NCBI GenBank assembly: GCA_001599355.1
Contig: BCGQ01000010.1
Coordinates: 248,001-312,000, forward strand
From: Nakazawaea peltata
Taxonomy: Eukaryota; Ascomycota; Pichiomycetes; Alaninales; Pachysolenaceae
Direction: 5' to 3'
Length of the DNA: 64,000 nt
Part shown: positions 30,529 through 40,023 of the stretch, piece by piece
Position numbering within the stretch: the stretch's first letter is position 1
How the letters are laid out: the number at the start of each line of letters is the position of its first letter
Position numbers and translations under genes: made by a program
The notes under the pieces: model-generated
The model's input: the letters and a program-made list of their open reading frames with translations, nothing else
Told to the model about the DNA's origin: nothing
The model's database searches: none

Positions 30529-31875
30529 TTAGTTTCTCTTGCCGGACTTCATACGTCCTTCAAATCCGGCACGCTTCTTCTTATTCTTGTCACCTGTAAC
30601 AGTGACACCCCCCTTCTTTTGGATAATCCCAGAAAACTTCCTCTTCATCTTGGTCTGTTTTTTACTACGTTTACCCTTGTTCTCCTTCCTCAATTGCAAA
30701 TTCTCTTCACGTCTTTTCAGTCTCAGCAGGATAGTGGCCTCAACAGTATCTTTACGGTCCTTCCATTCCAATTCAGACTTCAATTTCTGTTTCTCCTTAC
30801 GTTTCAACAGCTTACGTAACAATTTTTCATCGTCTTTCAACTTATTTCCCTCAATGTTGGAGATCAATCTACTCCATTTGTTCTTTTCTTCGAACTTGGC
30901 TCTTTTCTCCAGTGACATCGACTCCAACTTTTGTTTCTGTTGTTGCAATTTCAGAAGATGCAGTTTAATGTCGTTGTTGGAAGGACCCTTCTTCTTCTTG
31001 CCCTTTCTTAATGCCGATAAATCAGAGGTCAATCTGTCTCCGTCGTTGAAGACAATGTTTTGGAACAAAACTTGGCTCTCGGCTTCCAGATCCTCTTCAA
31101 CATCATCATCAGAACTAGAATGGTCTTCTTCTTCTTGGTCTTCTTCTAATTCTCGCAGCTTTCTCTTCTTCAGTTGTTCCAGTTTTAACTTACGTTGCTC
31201 CAAAATTTGTTGTCTTGAAGAAGGAGCTCCTGTTACTTTGGTTCCTGGAGCCTTTCTCTTTTCCTTCATAGCTGTGATCTTTGAAGATAATCTTTCTCTT
31301 AACAGAGCCAATCTCTCTTCTTTAGCTTTCTGTTCTTCAGGTGAAAGTTGTTGCAGTTTCTTTTTATTGGAATTTTTTGGTTTGGATTCGTTTTCAATCT
31401 CATTACCTTCATCATCAAATACTAAATTAGACAGCATAAGAGATTCTTCAGCTTCTGAAGTCTCAGCCGGAGCATCTTCAGCATCTTCAGCTTTAGATTC
31501 TTGCTCCTCATCTTCCTCATCACTATCTTCAAGCTCACTAGAGTTCACCTCTGGAACATCATCGTCTTCAGATTCCTCTTCTTCTTCAGCTTCTGGAGCC
31601 TCAACAGGCAACTTCTTACGACCAGGAATAACAACCGGCTTAGCTACCAGCTCCTTTTGCTTCAAAATCTCACTGGCACTAGAATTCTTCACATCTTTAA
31701 CCTCAGGATCAAACTTCAGCCTCTTATTCTGCTTCAACTCTTCCTTCGATTTCTTCTTCTCCTGCCATTGGGTTTGAGTAGCCTCATCGTAGTAATATTT
31801 GGCAGGGATCAACGATAGAAGCCCATCAAATGCAGACGAATGCGTCTTAAGACGCTCTTCTAATGATTTAGACAT
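30529..31875 (-). CDS. RRP14: Ribosome-biogenesis protein Rrp14 (SURF6 family)
   Basis: A 448-residue, very charged protein (S. cerevisiae Rrp14 434). The N-terminal block SLEERLKTHSSAFDGLLSLIP with AKYYYD is the Rrp14 N-domain; the C-terminal SURF6 domain shows NKWSRLI, DDEKLLRKALKRKEKQK (CTG read as Ala next to a TTG leucine), WKDRKDTVE and RREENLQLRKENKGKRSKK. Rrp14 acts in the nucleolus in early 40S/60S assembly. Acidic stretches fill residues about 90-140 and 270-290. The promoter has both PAC (CTCATC, 31951-31956) and RRPE-like elements, matching ribosome-biogenesis regulation. Confidence 0.93.
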   Translation of the reverse strand: MSKSLEERLKTHSSAFDGLLSLIPAKYYYDEATQTQWQEKKKSKEELKQNKRLKFDPEVKDVKNSSASEILKQKELVAKPVVIPGRKKLPVEAPEAEEEEESEDDDVPEVNSSELEDSDEEDEEQESKAEDAEDAPAETSEAEESLMLSNLVFDDEGNEIENESKPKNSNKKKLQQLSPEEQKAKEERLALLRERLSSKITAMKEKRKAPGTKVTGAPSSRQQILEQRKLKLEQLKKRKLRELEEDQEEEDHSSSDDDVEEDLEAESQVLFQNIVFNDGDRLTSDLSALRKGKKKKGPSNNDIKLHLLKLQQQKQKLESMSLEKRAKFEEKNKWSRLISNIEGNKLKDDEKLLRKLLKRKEKQKLKSELEWKDRKDTVEATILLRLKRREENLQLRKENKGKRSKKQTKMKRKFSGIIQKKGGVTVTGDKNKKKRAGFEGRMKSGKRN

Positions 31876-32208
31876 CCCCTCTATTAATATTCTCCGGTCC
31901 AGATCTGAAATCTCACTACCTCAACTTCAAATATCCCGCCCTTAGCTCTTCTCATCTCAATATGTGAAAATTTTTTCAAATTAGGCGTATGCGCACGACT
32001 AACTGCAATACAGAGCAATATATCAATTTATGTATTCCCTTCGGAATCTTATCATTCCCTCACCTTTGGTCGTGCACACCCAATTCTTTGCAGCCACCTC
32101 GAAAAATCCATCCAAAAAATCCTCTTTAGACGGCAGCCAAGTCGGCGCTTAACTACCAGAAGATTACTTCGAACTCAGGGGTTCCGTATATCAATCCATC
32201 ACAGCAGC
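31876..32208. promoter_or_regulatory. Divergent RRP14/VMA5 promoter
   Basis: 333 bases. PAC element CTCATC at 31951-31956 and RRPE-like TGAAAATTTTTT at 31965-31976 on the RRP14 side. Two recurrent-motif copies: GCGCACGACT (31991-32000) and GGTCGTGCACA (32068-32078), in opposite orientation. Confidence 0.6.
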
Positions 32209-33396
32209 ATGAGTACCATTTCTGAGGACCTGTTGGGATCCTATTTGGCGGTTTCCTTACCGGAATCTGTAGCTCCGAGTGAGCAAACTTTGAAGCAGAA
32301 TTTAGTACTGAAAGTGGCTTCACTGAGTAAAGAGGGCAGTGAGATCATCAGTTTCAAGTTACCACAGTTCAAGATCGGGACATTGGATACTTTGGTTCAA
32401 CAGAGTGAAGACCTCGTCAAATTGGACCAACAATTGGACAACTCCATCAATAAAATTTTGGACATTTTCTCCACCATCTTTGAAGACAATAAGCTGACGA
32501 TAAAGAGTGCTAAGACTTGCAATGACAAATCGGTGTTGCAATTCATTGAAACTTTCAAGTGGAATACGTCTAAGTACCGTTTGGACAAGTCGTTGGGTGA
32601 ATTGATCGATTTGATCTCATCTGAGCTGATCAATTTGGATAACGACGTTAGAACAAGTTACACAGAATATAACGTTGCCAAGTCTAATTTATTGGCGGCT
32701 GAGAGAAAGCATACTGGAGATTTGAGTGTCAAGTCATTGCACGATGTAGTCAAGGAATCCGATTTCGTATTGGATTCTGAACATTTGACTACAGTTTTAA
32801 TCCTGGTTCCAATCTCTCAAAACCTGGACTTTTTATCGAGTTATGAGACTTTGACCGAGTTTGTCATTCCTAGATCTGCCAATTTGATCTCGCACGATCT
32901 GGATTACAATTTATACAGTATTGTTGTATTCAAGAAATTCCAGAACGACTTTGTCCTGAAACTGAGAGAAAAGAAATGGTCCCCAAGAGACTTCCAATAC
33001 TCAAGAGAATTGATCGATAGTTTAAGACAAGAATATTCTCAACTGAGCAAACAAGAGACTCAATTGAGACGTGATTTGATGATGTTACTGAAGACTTCAT
33101 ATTCGGAAATTATGTCTAGTTGGTACCACTTAAAATTAATAAGAGTATTTGTCGAGAGTGTCCTTAGATACGGTTTACCTCCAAATTTCTATACATTTTT
33201 GTTCAAATTGGCTCCTAGAAACATCGCCAAACTGAAGGAAGAGTTGATCGAACAGTACGGGTACTTAGGTGGTAACGCTTTCGGCATGGATAAGAATGGT
33301 AAGATCAGCAAAAATGCTACTAATTTGCATGAATATGCTTCCTTGGTCGATACCGAATATGAACCATTTGTCATGTATGAAGTGGCCATCAATTAG
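32209..33396 (+). CDS. VMA5: V-ATPase V1 subunit C
   Basis: A 395-residue protein (S. cerevisiae Vma5 392). Subunit C bridges the V1 stators and the V0 domain of the vacuolar proton pump and leaves the complex on glucose withdrawal. Matching blocks: SLPQ-like start, FKIGTLDTLVQQSEDLVKLD, RYRLDKSL-type region, ARKHTGDL-like AERKHTGDLSVKSL, DFVLDSEHLTTVL, and the C-terminal SWYHLKLIRVFVESVLRYGLPPNF. The ATG at 32209 is the first in frame. Intronless. Length and blocks make the call safe. Confidence 0.95.
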   Translation: MSTISEDLLGSYLAVSLPESVAPSEQTLKQNLVLKVASLSKEGSEIISFKLPQFKIGTLDTLVQQSEDLVKLDQQLDNSINKILDIFSTIFEDNKLTIKSAKTCNDKSVLQFIETFKWNTSKYRLDKSLGELIDLISSELINLDNDVRTSYTEYNVAKSNLLAAERKHTGDLSVKSLHDVVKESDFVLDSEHLTTVLILVPISQNLDFLSSYETLTEFVIPRSANLISHDLDYNLYSIVVFKKFQNDFVLKLREKKWSPRDFQYSRELIDSLRQEYSQLSKQETQLRRDLMMLLKTSYSEIMSSWYHLKLIRVFVESVLRYGLPPNFYTFLFKLAPRNIAKLKEELIEQYGYLGGNAFGMDKNGKISKNATNLHEYASLVDTEYEPFVMYEVAIN

Positions 33397-33894
33397 ACAA
33401 GGGTCTGCCCAGAACTCATCCCATAGATTTGCTTTTATATAACTTTTGATAAAAAGTAAAAATTTCCCAATTCAGATAACAACAGTATGTAGAGTCGTAT
33501 CCTTGACATTCCAACCCCTCTTAACCAGTCGAAAATCATCTCATTGCTTCGCCCTCGCTCCCCCATTCATGTCTTGGTAACTCCATCTGAGACATAAACA
33601 ACCCAATTAGGTAAAAAAATCTATGGAGAATCCTCATAGTATGAGAGCAGGGAAGTGTCTTATAAAGGCGAGGAAATTCCACTTGGGATGAATTTATTGA
33701 CATCAGGTAGACTTTTCAGTGACTTCAGAAGTACCATTTACTCGTTTTTAGTTTCGCCAGTGCTCCCATAGTCCTTCAAAAACGTCCCCATAATATTGCC
33801 ATAGTAAGCCATACTTCCCCACGCTATTCCCAAATAGGAAATAATTAATCTAGAGCTTAAAAAAGGGATCCATATTGAGAGAAGAGAAGTTAAG
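33397..33894. promoter_or_regulatory. KIP2 promoter region
   Basis: 498 bases. The clearest element is a CArG/Mcm1-like TTCCCAAATAGGAA (about 33827-33840), 57 bases before the ATG, next to AATAATTAAT. No gene recognised. Confidence 0.4.
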
Positions 33895-35973
33895 ATGAAT
33901 GGAAGTAGATTAAGACAACCTGGGTCTTTCAGAGTGGCTCCTTCCAAGATAGAATTGCAACAAGATATTAATCTGAGGCCATTATCAAGTTTGAGTGGTT
34001 CTGGGATTCCCCCTCCTACAGCTTTAGTAGTTAAGAGTCGCAGAAGTTCTCTTAATTATTATCCATTGAGAGAGAGCAGGACAAATAATAATGTTGTCGA
34101 AGACAAGGAGTTGAAAGATTCTCCTTCGAATAAACCAAGAACTCCAACTATGACCAGGGTCACTATGATCGATACAGCTTCTCCAAAGACCCCTGTACTG
34201 CAGCAAATGCGTAGTATGAGAAGCCCTCAAGAACAGTCTCCTTCGGTCGATAATATTAAGGTTGTTGTTAGATTTAGACCATTCAGTAGTGCGGAGCGTA
34301 AGACTCATAGAGTGGCTGATCATCACCAAAATAACACTATTTCAATGACAACAAGAAATGGGAACAGACATGCCTTCAAATTCGATAGAGTCTTTGGAAT
34401 GTCAGTTTCTCAGCTGGAATTATACCATTATTCAGTATCCCAAACAGTTGAAGATTTATTTGGTGGGTTTAACGGAACTGTTTTATGTTATGGTCAAACT
34501 GGTTCTGGTAAAACATATACTATGATGGGTGGAATGAAGGAAGAAGATAAAGGTATCGTTCCTCGTATTAGTGATCAGATTTTTAGTAAAATCAATGAGA
34601 TCAAGACTGTCGAACACCGTATAAGTGTTCTGTACATGGAGATTTACAATGAGAGATTAATTGATTTGTTGGTTCCTCTGAGCAATGAAAGATCATCAGG
34701 TGATCATTTAAAGATCATCGAAGACCCAGAACATGGTGTCGTAGTTAAAGGTCTTAAAAGAGTCAATGTCCACTCTAAATCTCAAATTAGAGAATTAGTT
34801 AATAGTGGTAGTTTATGTCGTAAAGTGAGGGCAACGAAGATGAATGAAGAGAGTTCCAGATCTCATTCTATTTTCGAAATCCAGTTGCATCAATATAACC
34901 CAGAGACTAATATCAGTAAAACTTCCAAATTGTATTTGGTTGATTTACTGGGCTCAGAGAAAGTACACAAGACTGGTGCAACTGGTGCTACATTGGAAGA
35001 GCTGAAAAGAATCAACAGCTCATTAAGTTGTTTAGGAAATGTTATCAACTCCCTCACAAATTCAGAAAGTCATTTACATCCACAACAACAAAAGATCTCT
35101 CCAAGAAGACATGTTCCTTACAGAGATTCCAAATTAACAAGAATCTTGCAAGAATCTCTCGGAGGTAATTCCAGAACTACTCTTATTCTCAACTGTTCTC
35201 CGTCGGTAGTCAATGATCAAGAGACATTATCCACTTTGAGATTTGGTTCCAGACTGAAGACAGTACAAAATCATGCTCAAATCAATGAGCATGAAGGAAT
35301 GGCCTCTCAAACTTCTTCTCCAACCACACCATCTTTCCTGAACCATCCTGATATACAGCAAGTAGCTGATCTGTTACGTAAAACTCAACAGGAGCATCTG
35401 AAAGATCGACTGTACATTGACTCGTTGGAGAGAGAATTGGAGAGATTGAAAATGGAATATTCATCTTCTTCTCCAACGTCTTCAGCCTCTTCTGTGAGCT
35501 CGGAACTGTCTACTGTTCTGACAACTTTTGAGGACACAGACGAGTTTGACCAGTTGATCAAGAAATATAACTCTCTGAAAAGTCATGAATTGCAACAATT
35601 GGAGCTCTCGAAGGATCTGGAATTGATAAAATTGAAATTGAAAGTTGCAGAGTTAGAGACGGTGAATGGGAATTTGGTCAACGATTTACGTACTCTGATA
35701 GGTACTAAAATTAGCCAAAAGATAGCTGACTACGAAACTGAAGAGGAGATGATGCTGAGAAACAAACTGTTCAGAAAACTATACAAAAGATACCAAGAAT
35801 TGAACAATAATTACTCTCAATTACAACTGAAACATTCGGAGATGGCAATGTATCTCAAGAGTCTTGATCATGGCAGCGATAATGACAGTTGCGATAGTCC
35901 AAAGACGAAACGGGGATCCAAGATTGGACTCAATTGGAGAATTGTACATCCTCTTATAGTAAACGAAGAATAA
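33895..35973 (+). CDS. KIP2: Plus-end kinesin Kip2
   Basis: A 692-residue kinesin (S. cerevisiae Kip2 706). A Ser/Pro-rich N-terminal arm (about 1-115) precedes the motor domain (about 117-465): VVVRFRPFS, P-loop GQTGSGKT (about 200-207), switch I NEESSRSH, switch II DLAGSE, LSCLGNVI and HVPYRDSKLTRILQ. Coiled coils follow (about 500-665). The N-terminal arm plus mid-length tail is the Kip2/CENP-E-like layout; Kip2 carries dynein and Bik1 to microtubule plus ends. Switch II is encoded DL-CTG-GSE (CTG at 34948-34950); only alanine fits this nearly invariant motif. Leucines of SKLTRIL and SLGG use TTA, TTG and CTC. Confidence 0.92.
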   Translation: MNGSRLRQPGSFRVAPSKIELQQDINLRPLSSLSGSGIPPPTALVVKSRRSSLNYYPLRESRTNNNVVEDKELKDSPSNKPRTPTMTRVTMIDTASPKTPVLQQMRSMRSPQEQSPSVDNIKVVVRFRPFSSAERKTHRVADHHQNNTISMTTRNGNRHAFKFDRVFGMSVSQLELYHYSVSQTVEDLFGGFNGTVLCYGQTGSGKTYTMMGGMKEEDKGIVPRISDQIFSKINEIKTVEHRISVLYMEIYNERLIDLLVPLSNERSSGDHLKIIEDPEHGVVVKGLKRVNVHSKSQIRELVNSGSLCRKVRATKMNEESSRSHSIFEIQLHQYNPETNISKTSKLYLVDLLGSEKVHKTGATGATLEELKRINSSLSCLGNVINSLTNSESHLHPQQQKISPRRHVPYRDSKLTRILQESLGGNSRTTLILNCSPSVVNDQETLSTLRFGSRLKTVQNHAQINEHEGMASQTSSPTTPSFLNHPDIQQVADLLRKTQQEHLKDRLYIDSLERELERLKMEYSSSSPTSSASSVSSELSTVLTTFEDTDEFDQLIKKYNSLKSHELQQLELSKDLELIKLKLKVAELETVNGNLVNDLRTLIGTKISQKIADYETEEEMMLRNKLFRKLYKRYQELNNNYSQLQLKHSEMAMYLKSLDHGSDNDSCDSPKTKRGSKIGLNWRIVHPLIVNEE

Positions 35974-36012
35974 ATGATATATGTATTTGAAAGTATATGT
36001 AAGAAATCAAAC

Positions 36013-36834
36013 TTAAAGCTTTGGAACAGAACCAACAAGGTAACTACCACCATCGATTGGGAGTACAATACCGTTAAGGAAGCTGGTCTTGTCATCACAT
36101 AAGAACAAAACAACGTTTTGCAAGTCAGCACTGACACCATATCTTCTGGTTGGAGTACGTTTGGCGACAAATGGACCGATCATGGTCAATAATTTATGGG
36201 ACATCTTGGTGTCGAAGAAACCAGGACATAAAGTATTGACATTGATGTTTTGGTAACCCAATTCTACAGATAAGATCTTACCCAAGTGAACAGCAGCCAG
36301 CTTGGACATACCATAACCATAAGCTCCAACATTAGGGAAAGTACTGACAAGACCGGCAATCGAGGCAATGATTAAAAGACGCGAAGGCTTTTCTTGGGTC
36401 AGTTTGGCTTTCAATAAAGGCAGGAATTGTTGAGCAGCAAGGAATACTCCAATTTGGTTAAGATTGATAACCTTATGTAACAGCGCCTCTGGGTGCTTTC
36501 CAAACTGAGCTCCCCAACTAACTCCAGAATTCAAGATAAGAATATCGACATGGTCAGTTCTCAGGGCAACTTCATTATAGAAAGTCTCAATTCCCTTTTG
36601 ATTCGACAAGTCCAGTGATACGTAATGGACTTCCTTCAATGGTAATCCATTCTCCTTAGCAAGAGCCAATAAATCATTCTTAGCCTTCTCCAACTGTTCC
36701 TTGTTTCTAGAGCAAATGTACAATTTTTCAAGACCAGCTTTGACGAGGATTTCACAACTGAAGTACCCAAGACCTCTGGCACCACCAGTGACTACGGCAA
36801 CTTTGCCTTTAACGTTGTATTGGAGTTCTGACAT
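36013..36834 (-). CDS. Short-chain dehydrogenase/reductase
   Basis: I start it at the ATG 36832-36834 (MSELQYNVKGK), because the longer frame upstream begins with TTG; length 273. Classical SDR features: cofactor loop TGGARGLG (residues 16-23), DLSN after the dinucleotide-binding half, NSGVSW (variant of NNAG), catalytic Ser in IASIAG, and YGYGMSK (YxxxK), then LCPGFFDTKM. Arg after the glycine motif and in CSRN suggests NADP(H). The substrate cannot be told from the sequence. The tight convergent gap with KIP2 (39 bases) and the divergent NEM1 give no functional hint. Confidence 0.85.
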   Translation of the reverse strand: MSELQYNVKGKVAVVTGGARGLGYFSCEILVKAGLEKLYICSRNKEQLEKAKNDLLALAKENGLPLKEVHYVSLDLSNQKGIETFYNEVALRTDHVDILILNSGVSWGAQFGKHPEALLHKVINLNQIGVFLAAQQFLPLLKAKLTQEKPSRLLIIASIAGLVSTFPNVGAYGYGMSKLAAVHLGKILSVELGYQNINVNTLCPGFFDTKMSHKLLTMIGPFVAKRTPTRRYGVSADLQNVVLFLCDDKTSFLNGIVLPIDGGSYLVGSVPKL

Positions 36835-37250
36835 TTTCGAATCCTTTGATAATTGAATTGATAATTGGTCAAACGAGGGTCTCAAATATTGCTTATTTAG
36901 ATCCGAGGTTCCCCTCAAGATTAGTACCGAGAGAGCCCTGGTATTTCCTAATGCAGTATATCGGACAGAATCATATGAAAATTAGAGTGCTGACAGCCCT
37001 TATAATTCCGAAATAAGCTTTTTACACCTATCATATGTAAAAAAATAAACGCTCAGAATTTACAGCCCCACCATTCCCCTTAAAGGAAAATCTCTAACCT
37101 TGCTTGCGCCAACCCAACATCCCTCCAGCACCCCCAACCTTCCTAAAACAGTACACTCAACAAATCAACCCGCGTGTGTTGGGAAGACTCCAAACAAATA
37201 GAGATGAGATATTAGACAAGGTGTAGACGGACGGGGTAAGGAGAGACAAG
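36835..37250. promoter_or_regulatory. Divergent SDR/NEM1 promoter
   Basis: 416 bases with a pyrimidine-rich part (about 37060-37150) close to NEM1. No gene or RNA recognised and no copy of the recurrent motif seen. Confidence 0.35.
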
Positions 37251-38834
37251 ATGAACTCTTTACATCTCTTGCTGAGTACAGTGGATAAGCTGCTCTCGGT
37301 GAAGAAAGACGAGAAATTGAGGCCTGTGGCGAATGATGATGACGGTCTTTCCTCGTTTGAGCGTTCCGATGGCGATCTGCAACAAGGGTTGGGGATAGTG
37401 GATGATACAGACGTTGTGACGAGGGCGGAGGAGATATATGATGACGCGGTGGTAGAGAGTGAGGAGGATGATTTCTATACGGAAGAAGAGCGTTCTAATC
37501 ATTTATTATGGTCTATTATTTATGCTGTGTTCTTTCTCCCCAATTATCTTCTATGGAAGCCTATTACGTTTAGTATATGGGTGATGATGACACCATTTAG
37601 ATTTGGATGGAGATTGATTGGAGGAGATTCAGGCACCTCTGAATCGCCTGTAAATGAGAAAGATTTACCTCAAGAAGTGGATGATTCAATGGTATCAGAT
37701 CTTGATGAGAAATCTATGATTAAAGAAGTTGAAGATGATGAGGATTTGGCATTTGAGATTCCTTCTCAATCTGGGACACTCGCTGATAGATTGAAATCTC
37801 CTTCATCTCCTTCAGCTGCAAGTAGTACTATTTTAGAGGAAGATGAGAATGAGGAGCCTACTCCTCAGACTGTTGAGAAGGCTAAGATGCTTAAACAACT
37901 GCAAGAATTACAACTACAAAAGAAGAAGCTTCGAAAGAAGAAGCAAAGGTTTGTATTCCCGAGACTTTTGATCAACAATAATTTCAACCTTCACAATCCA
38001 CCTCAAGTGGCTAGGAAGACATTAATTTTGGATCTCGATGAGACTTTGATTCATTCTTTGTCTAGACATAATTCGTCTGTGATCTCTAAGGCTCGTGGGA
38101 AGATGATCGAGATCAAATTGAATCATCAATTGGCAACTTTGTATTATATTTATAAGAGACCAATGGTTGATGAGTTCTTGAATGTGGTGAAAGATTGGTA
38201 CGATCTTATTTGTTTCACTCTGTCTATCAAGGAATATGCTGATCCAGTGATTGATTTTTTGGAGGAAGATTTTATTAATAACAAGGGGACGAAACTGTTC
38301 AAGAACAGGTCGGAAAACGCTTCTGGAACTGATGGGTCTGATAATGAGATGCGTCTTTTCAAAAGAAGATATTATAGAAGTGATTGTTTATGGGAAAAAG
38401 GTGTTGGTTACATTAAAGATCTCTCTATACTTACTGGGACGGAATCTAGAGCGATGAGCGTAGTTCCAATTCCAGAGGAAGACACGCCTACAAAGCCAGC
38501 AGGTGGTGAAAAACATAGAGGAAGAAGAGGAAGAAGAATTGGATTAGATGAAGATTCTGAAAGTGATGATTCTCGATCGAGTAGTGTGACCTCACCAAAA
38601 TTACGTCCCGTAGATGGTTCAACCATCGATCTGTCCGATTTGATCATCATAGATAATTCTCCTGTTAGTTATAAATATCATAAACTGAATGGAGTGATGA
38701 TTGAAGGGTGGATTAACGATCCTAATGATATGGAGTTGATGAATTTGTTACCATTACTCCATAGTCTTAGATTTACTTCCGATGTGAGGGCTGTTTTGGG
38801 ATTAAAAGAAGGTGAATATGCCTTCAATGAATGA
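37251..38834 (+). CDS. NEM1: Lipin-activating phosphatase catalytic subunit Nem1
   Basis: A 527-residue protein (S. cerevisiae Nem1 446). Two hydrophobic segments near residues 85-125 (LLWSIIYAVFFLPNYLLW and ITFSIWVMMTPF) anchor it in the nuclear/ER membrane. The HAD phosphatase domain carries the DxDxT motif in LILDLDETLIHS (about residue 261) and ends DLIIIDNSP...IEGWINDPNDMEL. With Spo7 it dephosphorylates the phosphatidate phosphatase Pah1. Long acidic inserts (130-200 and 395-450) explain the extra length. CTG at 38220-38222 lies in CFT-x-SIKEYADP, where the family has FTAS. Confidence 0.93.
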   Translation: MNSLHLLLSTVDKLLSVKKDEKLRPVANDDDGLSSFERSDGDLQQGLGIVDDTDVVTRAEEIYDDAVVESEEDDFYTEEERSNHLLWSIIYAVFFLPNYLLWKPITFSIWVMMTPFRFGWRLIGGDSGTSESPVNEKDLPQEVDDSMVSDLDEKSMIKEVEDDEDLAFEIPSQSGTLADRLKSPSSPSAASSTILEEDENEEPTPQTVEKAKMLKQLQELQLQKKKLRKKKQRFVFPRLLINNNFNLHNPPQVARKTLILDLDETLIHSLSRHNSSVISKARGKMIEIKLNHQLATLYYIYKRPMVDEFLNVVKDWYDLICFTLSIKEYADPVIDFLEEDFINNKGTKLFKNRSENASGTDGSDNEMRLFKRRYYRSDCLWEKGVGYIKDLSILTGTESRAMSVVPIPEEDTPTKPAGGEKHRGRRGRRIGLDEDSESDDSRSSSVTSPKLRPVDGSTIDLSDLIIIDNSPVSYKYHKLNGVMIEGWINDPNDMELMNLLPLLHSLRFTSDVRAVLGLKEGEYAFNE

Positions 38835-38862
38835 ACTAACGATAAAAACTGCTGTAAATATA

Positions 38863-39579
38863 TTAAATAATAGATTTAATTGTCAATGATATTAACTTGA
38901 TTATGAGATTGGTGTAAATTCTCAGTTCTATGTTCACTATTTGTAACTCGCACAATGCGTACCATGACAGGAGTCCTACTGGTAAAGCGACCAATGCGGT
39001 TTTGGATGTCGCAATGAGGAGATATGATAAAGTTGAGGGGGGTTGTCTCAATATAAATCGAGATTTGTACGATCCCAAGTAAGGAACATCGTTTTTGAGC
39101 CAATTTTGAAATTCTTTAAAGATTTTGAAACTCCCTATTTGATCTATATTTTGTCTTATCCATTGGATTTGAACCTGATTTGAAGGTTCTGTCACTTGGA
39201 GTAATAAGGTACAGACTTGGTGAGGATTGAAATCACCACCAGAGTGTGGTCCAGCAACAGGGAGACCGAGAATTGTTGTCATTTCAAATAACATGAGACT
39301 TCTGTGATTCTTGCTTCTTAAGAAATCGTAGACTCTATGAGATTCAAAGGACGGTGATTTGGGTCTTTTGGGGGGTGAAAAAAGTAGCAAATCGTTGCCG
39401 AATTTCGAAGGAGACCGTAATGGACTGTCGACTAATTGGGGGGTGTCATGATTTTGGAGTCCAAAAGGGTCAGTTGAATTGGCATCTGGATCAGAATTCT
39501 CGGTTCCACGACTAGATGTCGAAGATGATAAAATACTTTTAGTAGGTTTGATTGTATTTTTTCTAGTTCTTAGTGCCAT
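38863..39579 (-). CDS. Unrecognised protein with SP-rich N-terminus
   Basis: A 238-residue protein from an ATG at 39577-39579. Not recognised. The first 90 residues are Ser/Pro-rich and carry several proline-directed sites (DSPLRSPSKF, FSPPKRPKSPS) of the S/T-P-x-K/R type used by cyclin-dependent kinases. The middle looks folded (VYDFLRSKNHRSLMLFEMT, GGDFNPHQVC, WLKNDVPYLGSYKSRF). The C-terminal 60 residues are hydrophobic and might hold one or two membrane segments, although several Leu there are Ala under the true code. Convergent with NEM1 (28-base gap). Confidence 0.55.
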   Translation of the reverse strand: MALRTRKNTIKPTKSILSSSTSSRGTENSDPDANSTDPFGLQNHDTPQLVDSPLRSPSKFGNDLLLFSPPKRPKSPSFESHRVYDFLRSKNHRSLMLFEMTTILGLPVAGPHSGGDFNPHQVCTLLLQVTEPSNQVQIQWIRQNIDQIGSFKIFKEFQNWLKNDVPYLGSYKSRFILRQPPSTLSYLLIATSKTALVALPVGLLSWYALCELQIVNIELRIYTNLIIKLISLTIKSII

Positions 39580-40023
39580 TCTGCCTTTGGGGGGTTAGAA
39601 TTTTTAGAGATGTATTGGGTTTTATATATTGTTCAAGCTATTCGGGACACAAGGACTCACAAGTACAACAGTACTCAGAAAGAAACTAACAGGTCAAATA
39701 TGACCCCTCACATAAAATCTCATTGCATCATCCTGTTAACTTTCACATCAAATTACCCCCAATTGACCTGTCGCTAAAAATACTGCGCTTCGCTCTGCGA
39801 TGCCCTGCAGGGAAGTGTCGCTTCACCGTATATTCCGAATATCGTATTTTGCTGACCGCGGCAGATCCGCGGCTCTGAACGCCACTAACAGGAAGAGCGT
39901 AAGGAAAAAACGAAAAAAAATTTCAGAATATAAATATAAAGAAGAGGCACAGAGTTATGAGAAGACTTTGAGGTTAAATATACAAGTGTATATCATCGTT
40001 TATAGATAATAGAAGAATTAAAA
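39580..40023. promoter_or_regulatory. Divergent promoter region before the SNA-type gene
   Basis: 444 bases. Contains two compact palindromic segments, CCCTGCAGGG (39813-39822) and CCGCGG-CAGAT-CCGCGG (about 39857-39873), within a GC-rich island, then an A-rich leader. No tRNA fold could be made from it. Confidence 0.35.

Noticed and set aside
30539-31777. A 412-codon open frame antisense to RRP14
   Set aside because: Translation is a Ser/Phe-rich artefact of the Lys/Glu-rich sense strand.
39805-39880. GC-rich palindromes as a tRNA or snRNA gene
   Set aside because: No cloverleaf, no T-arm GTTCNA and no snRNA signature could be found.
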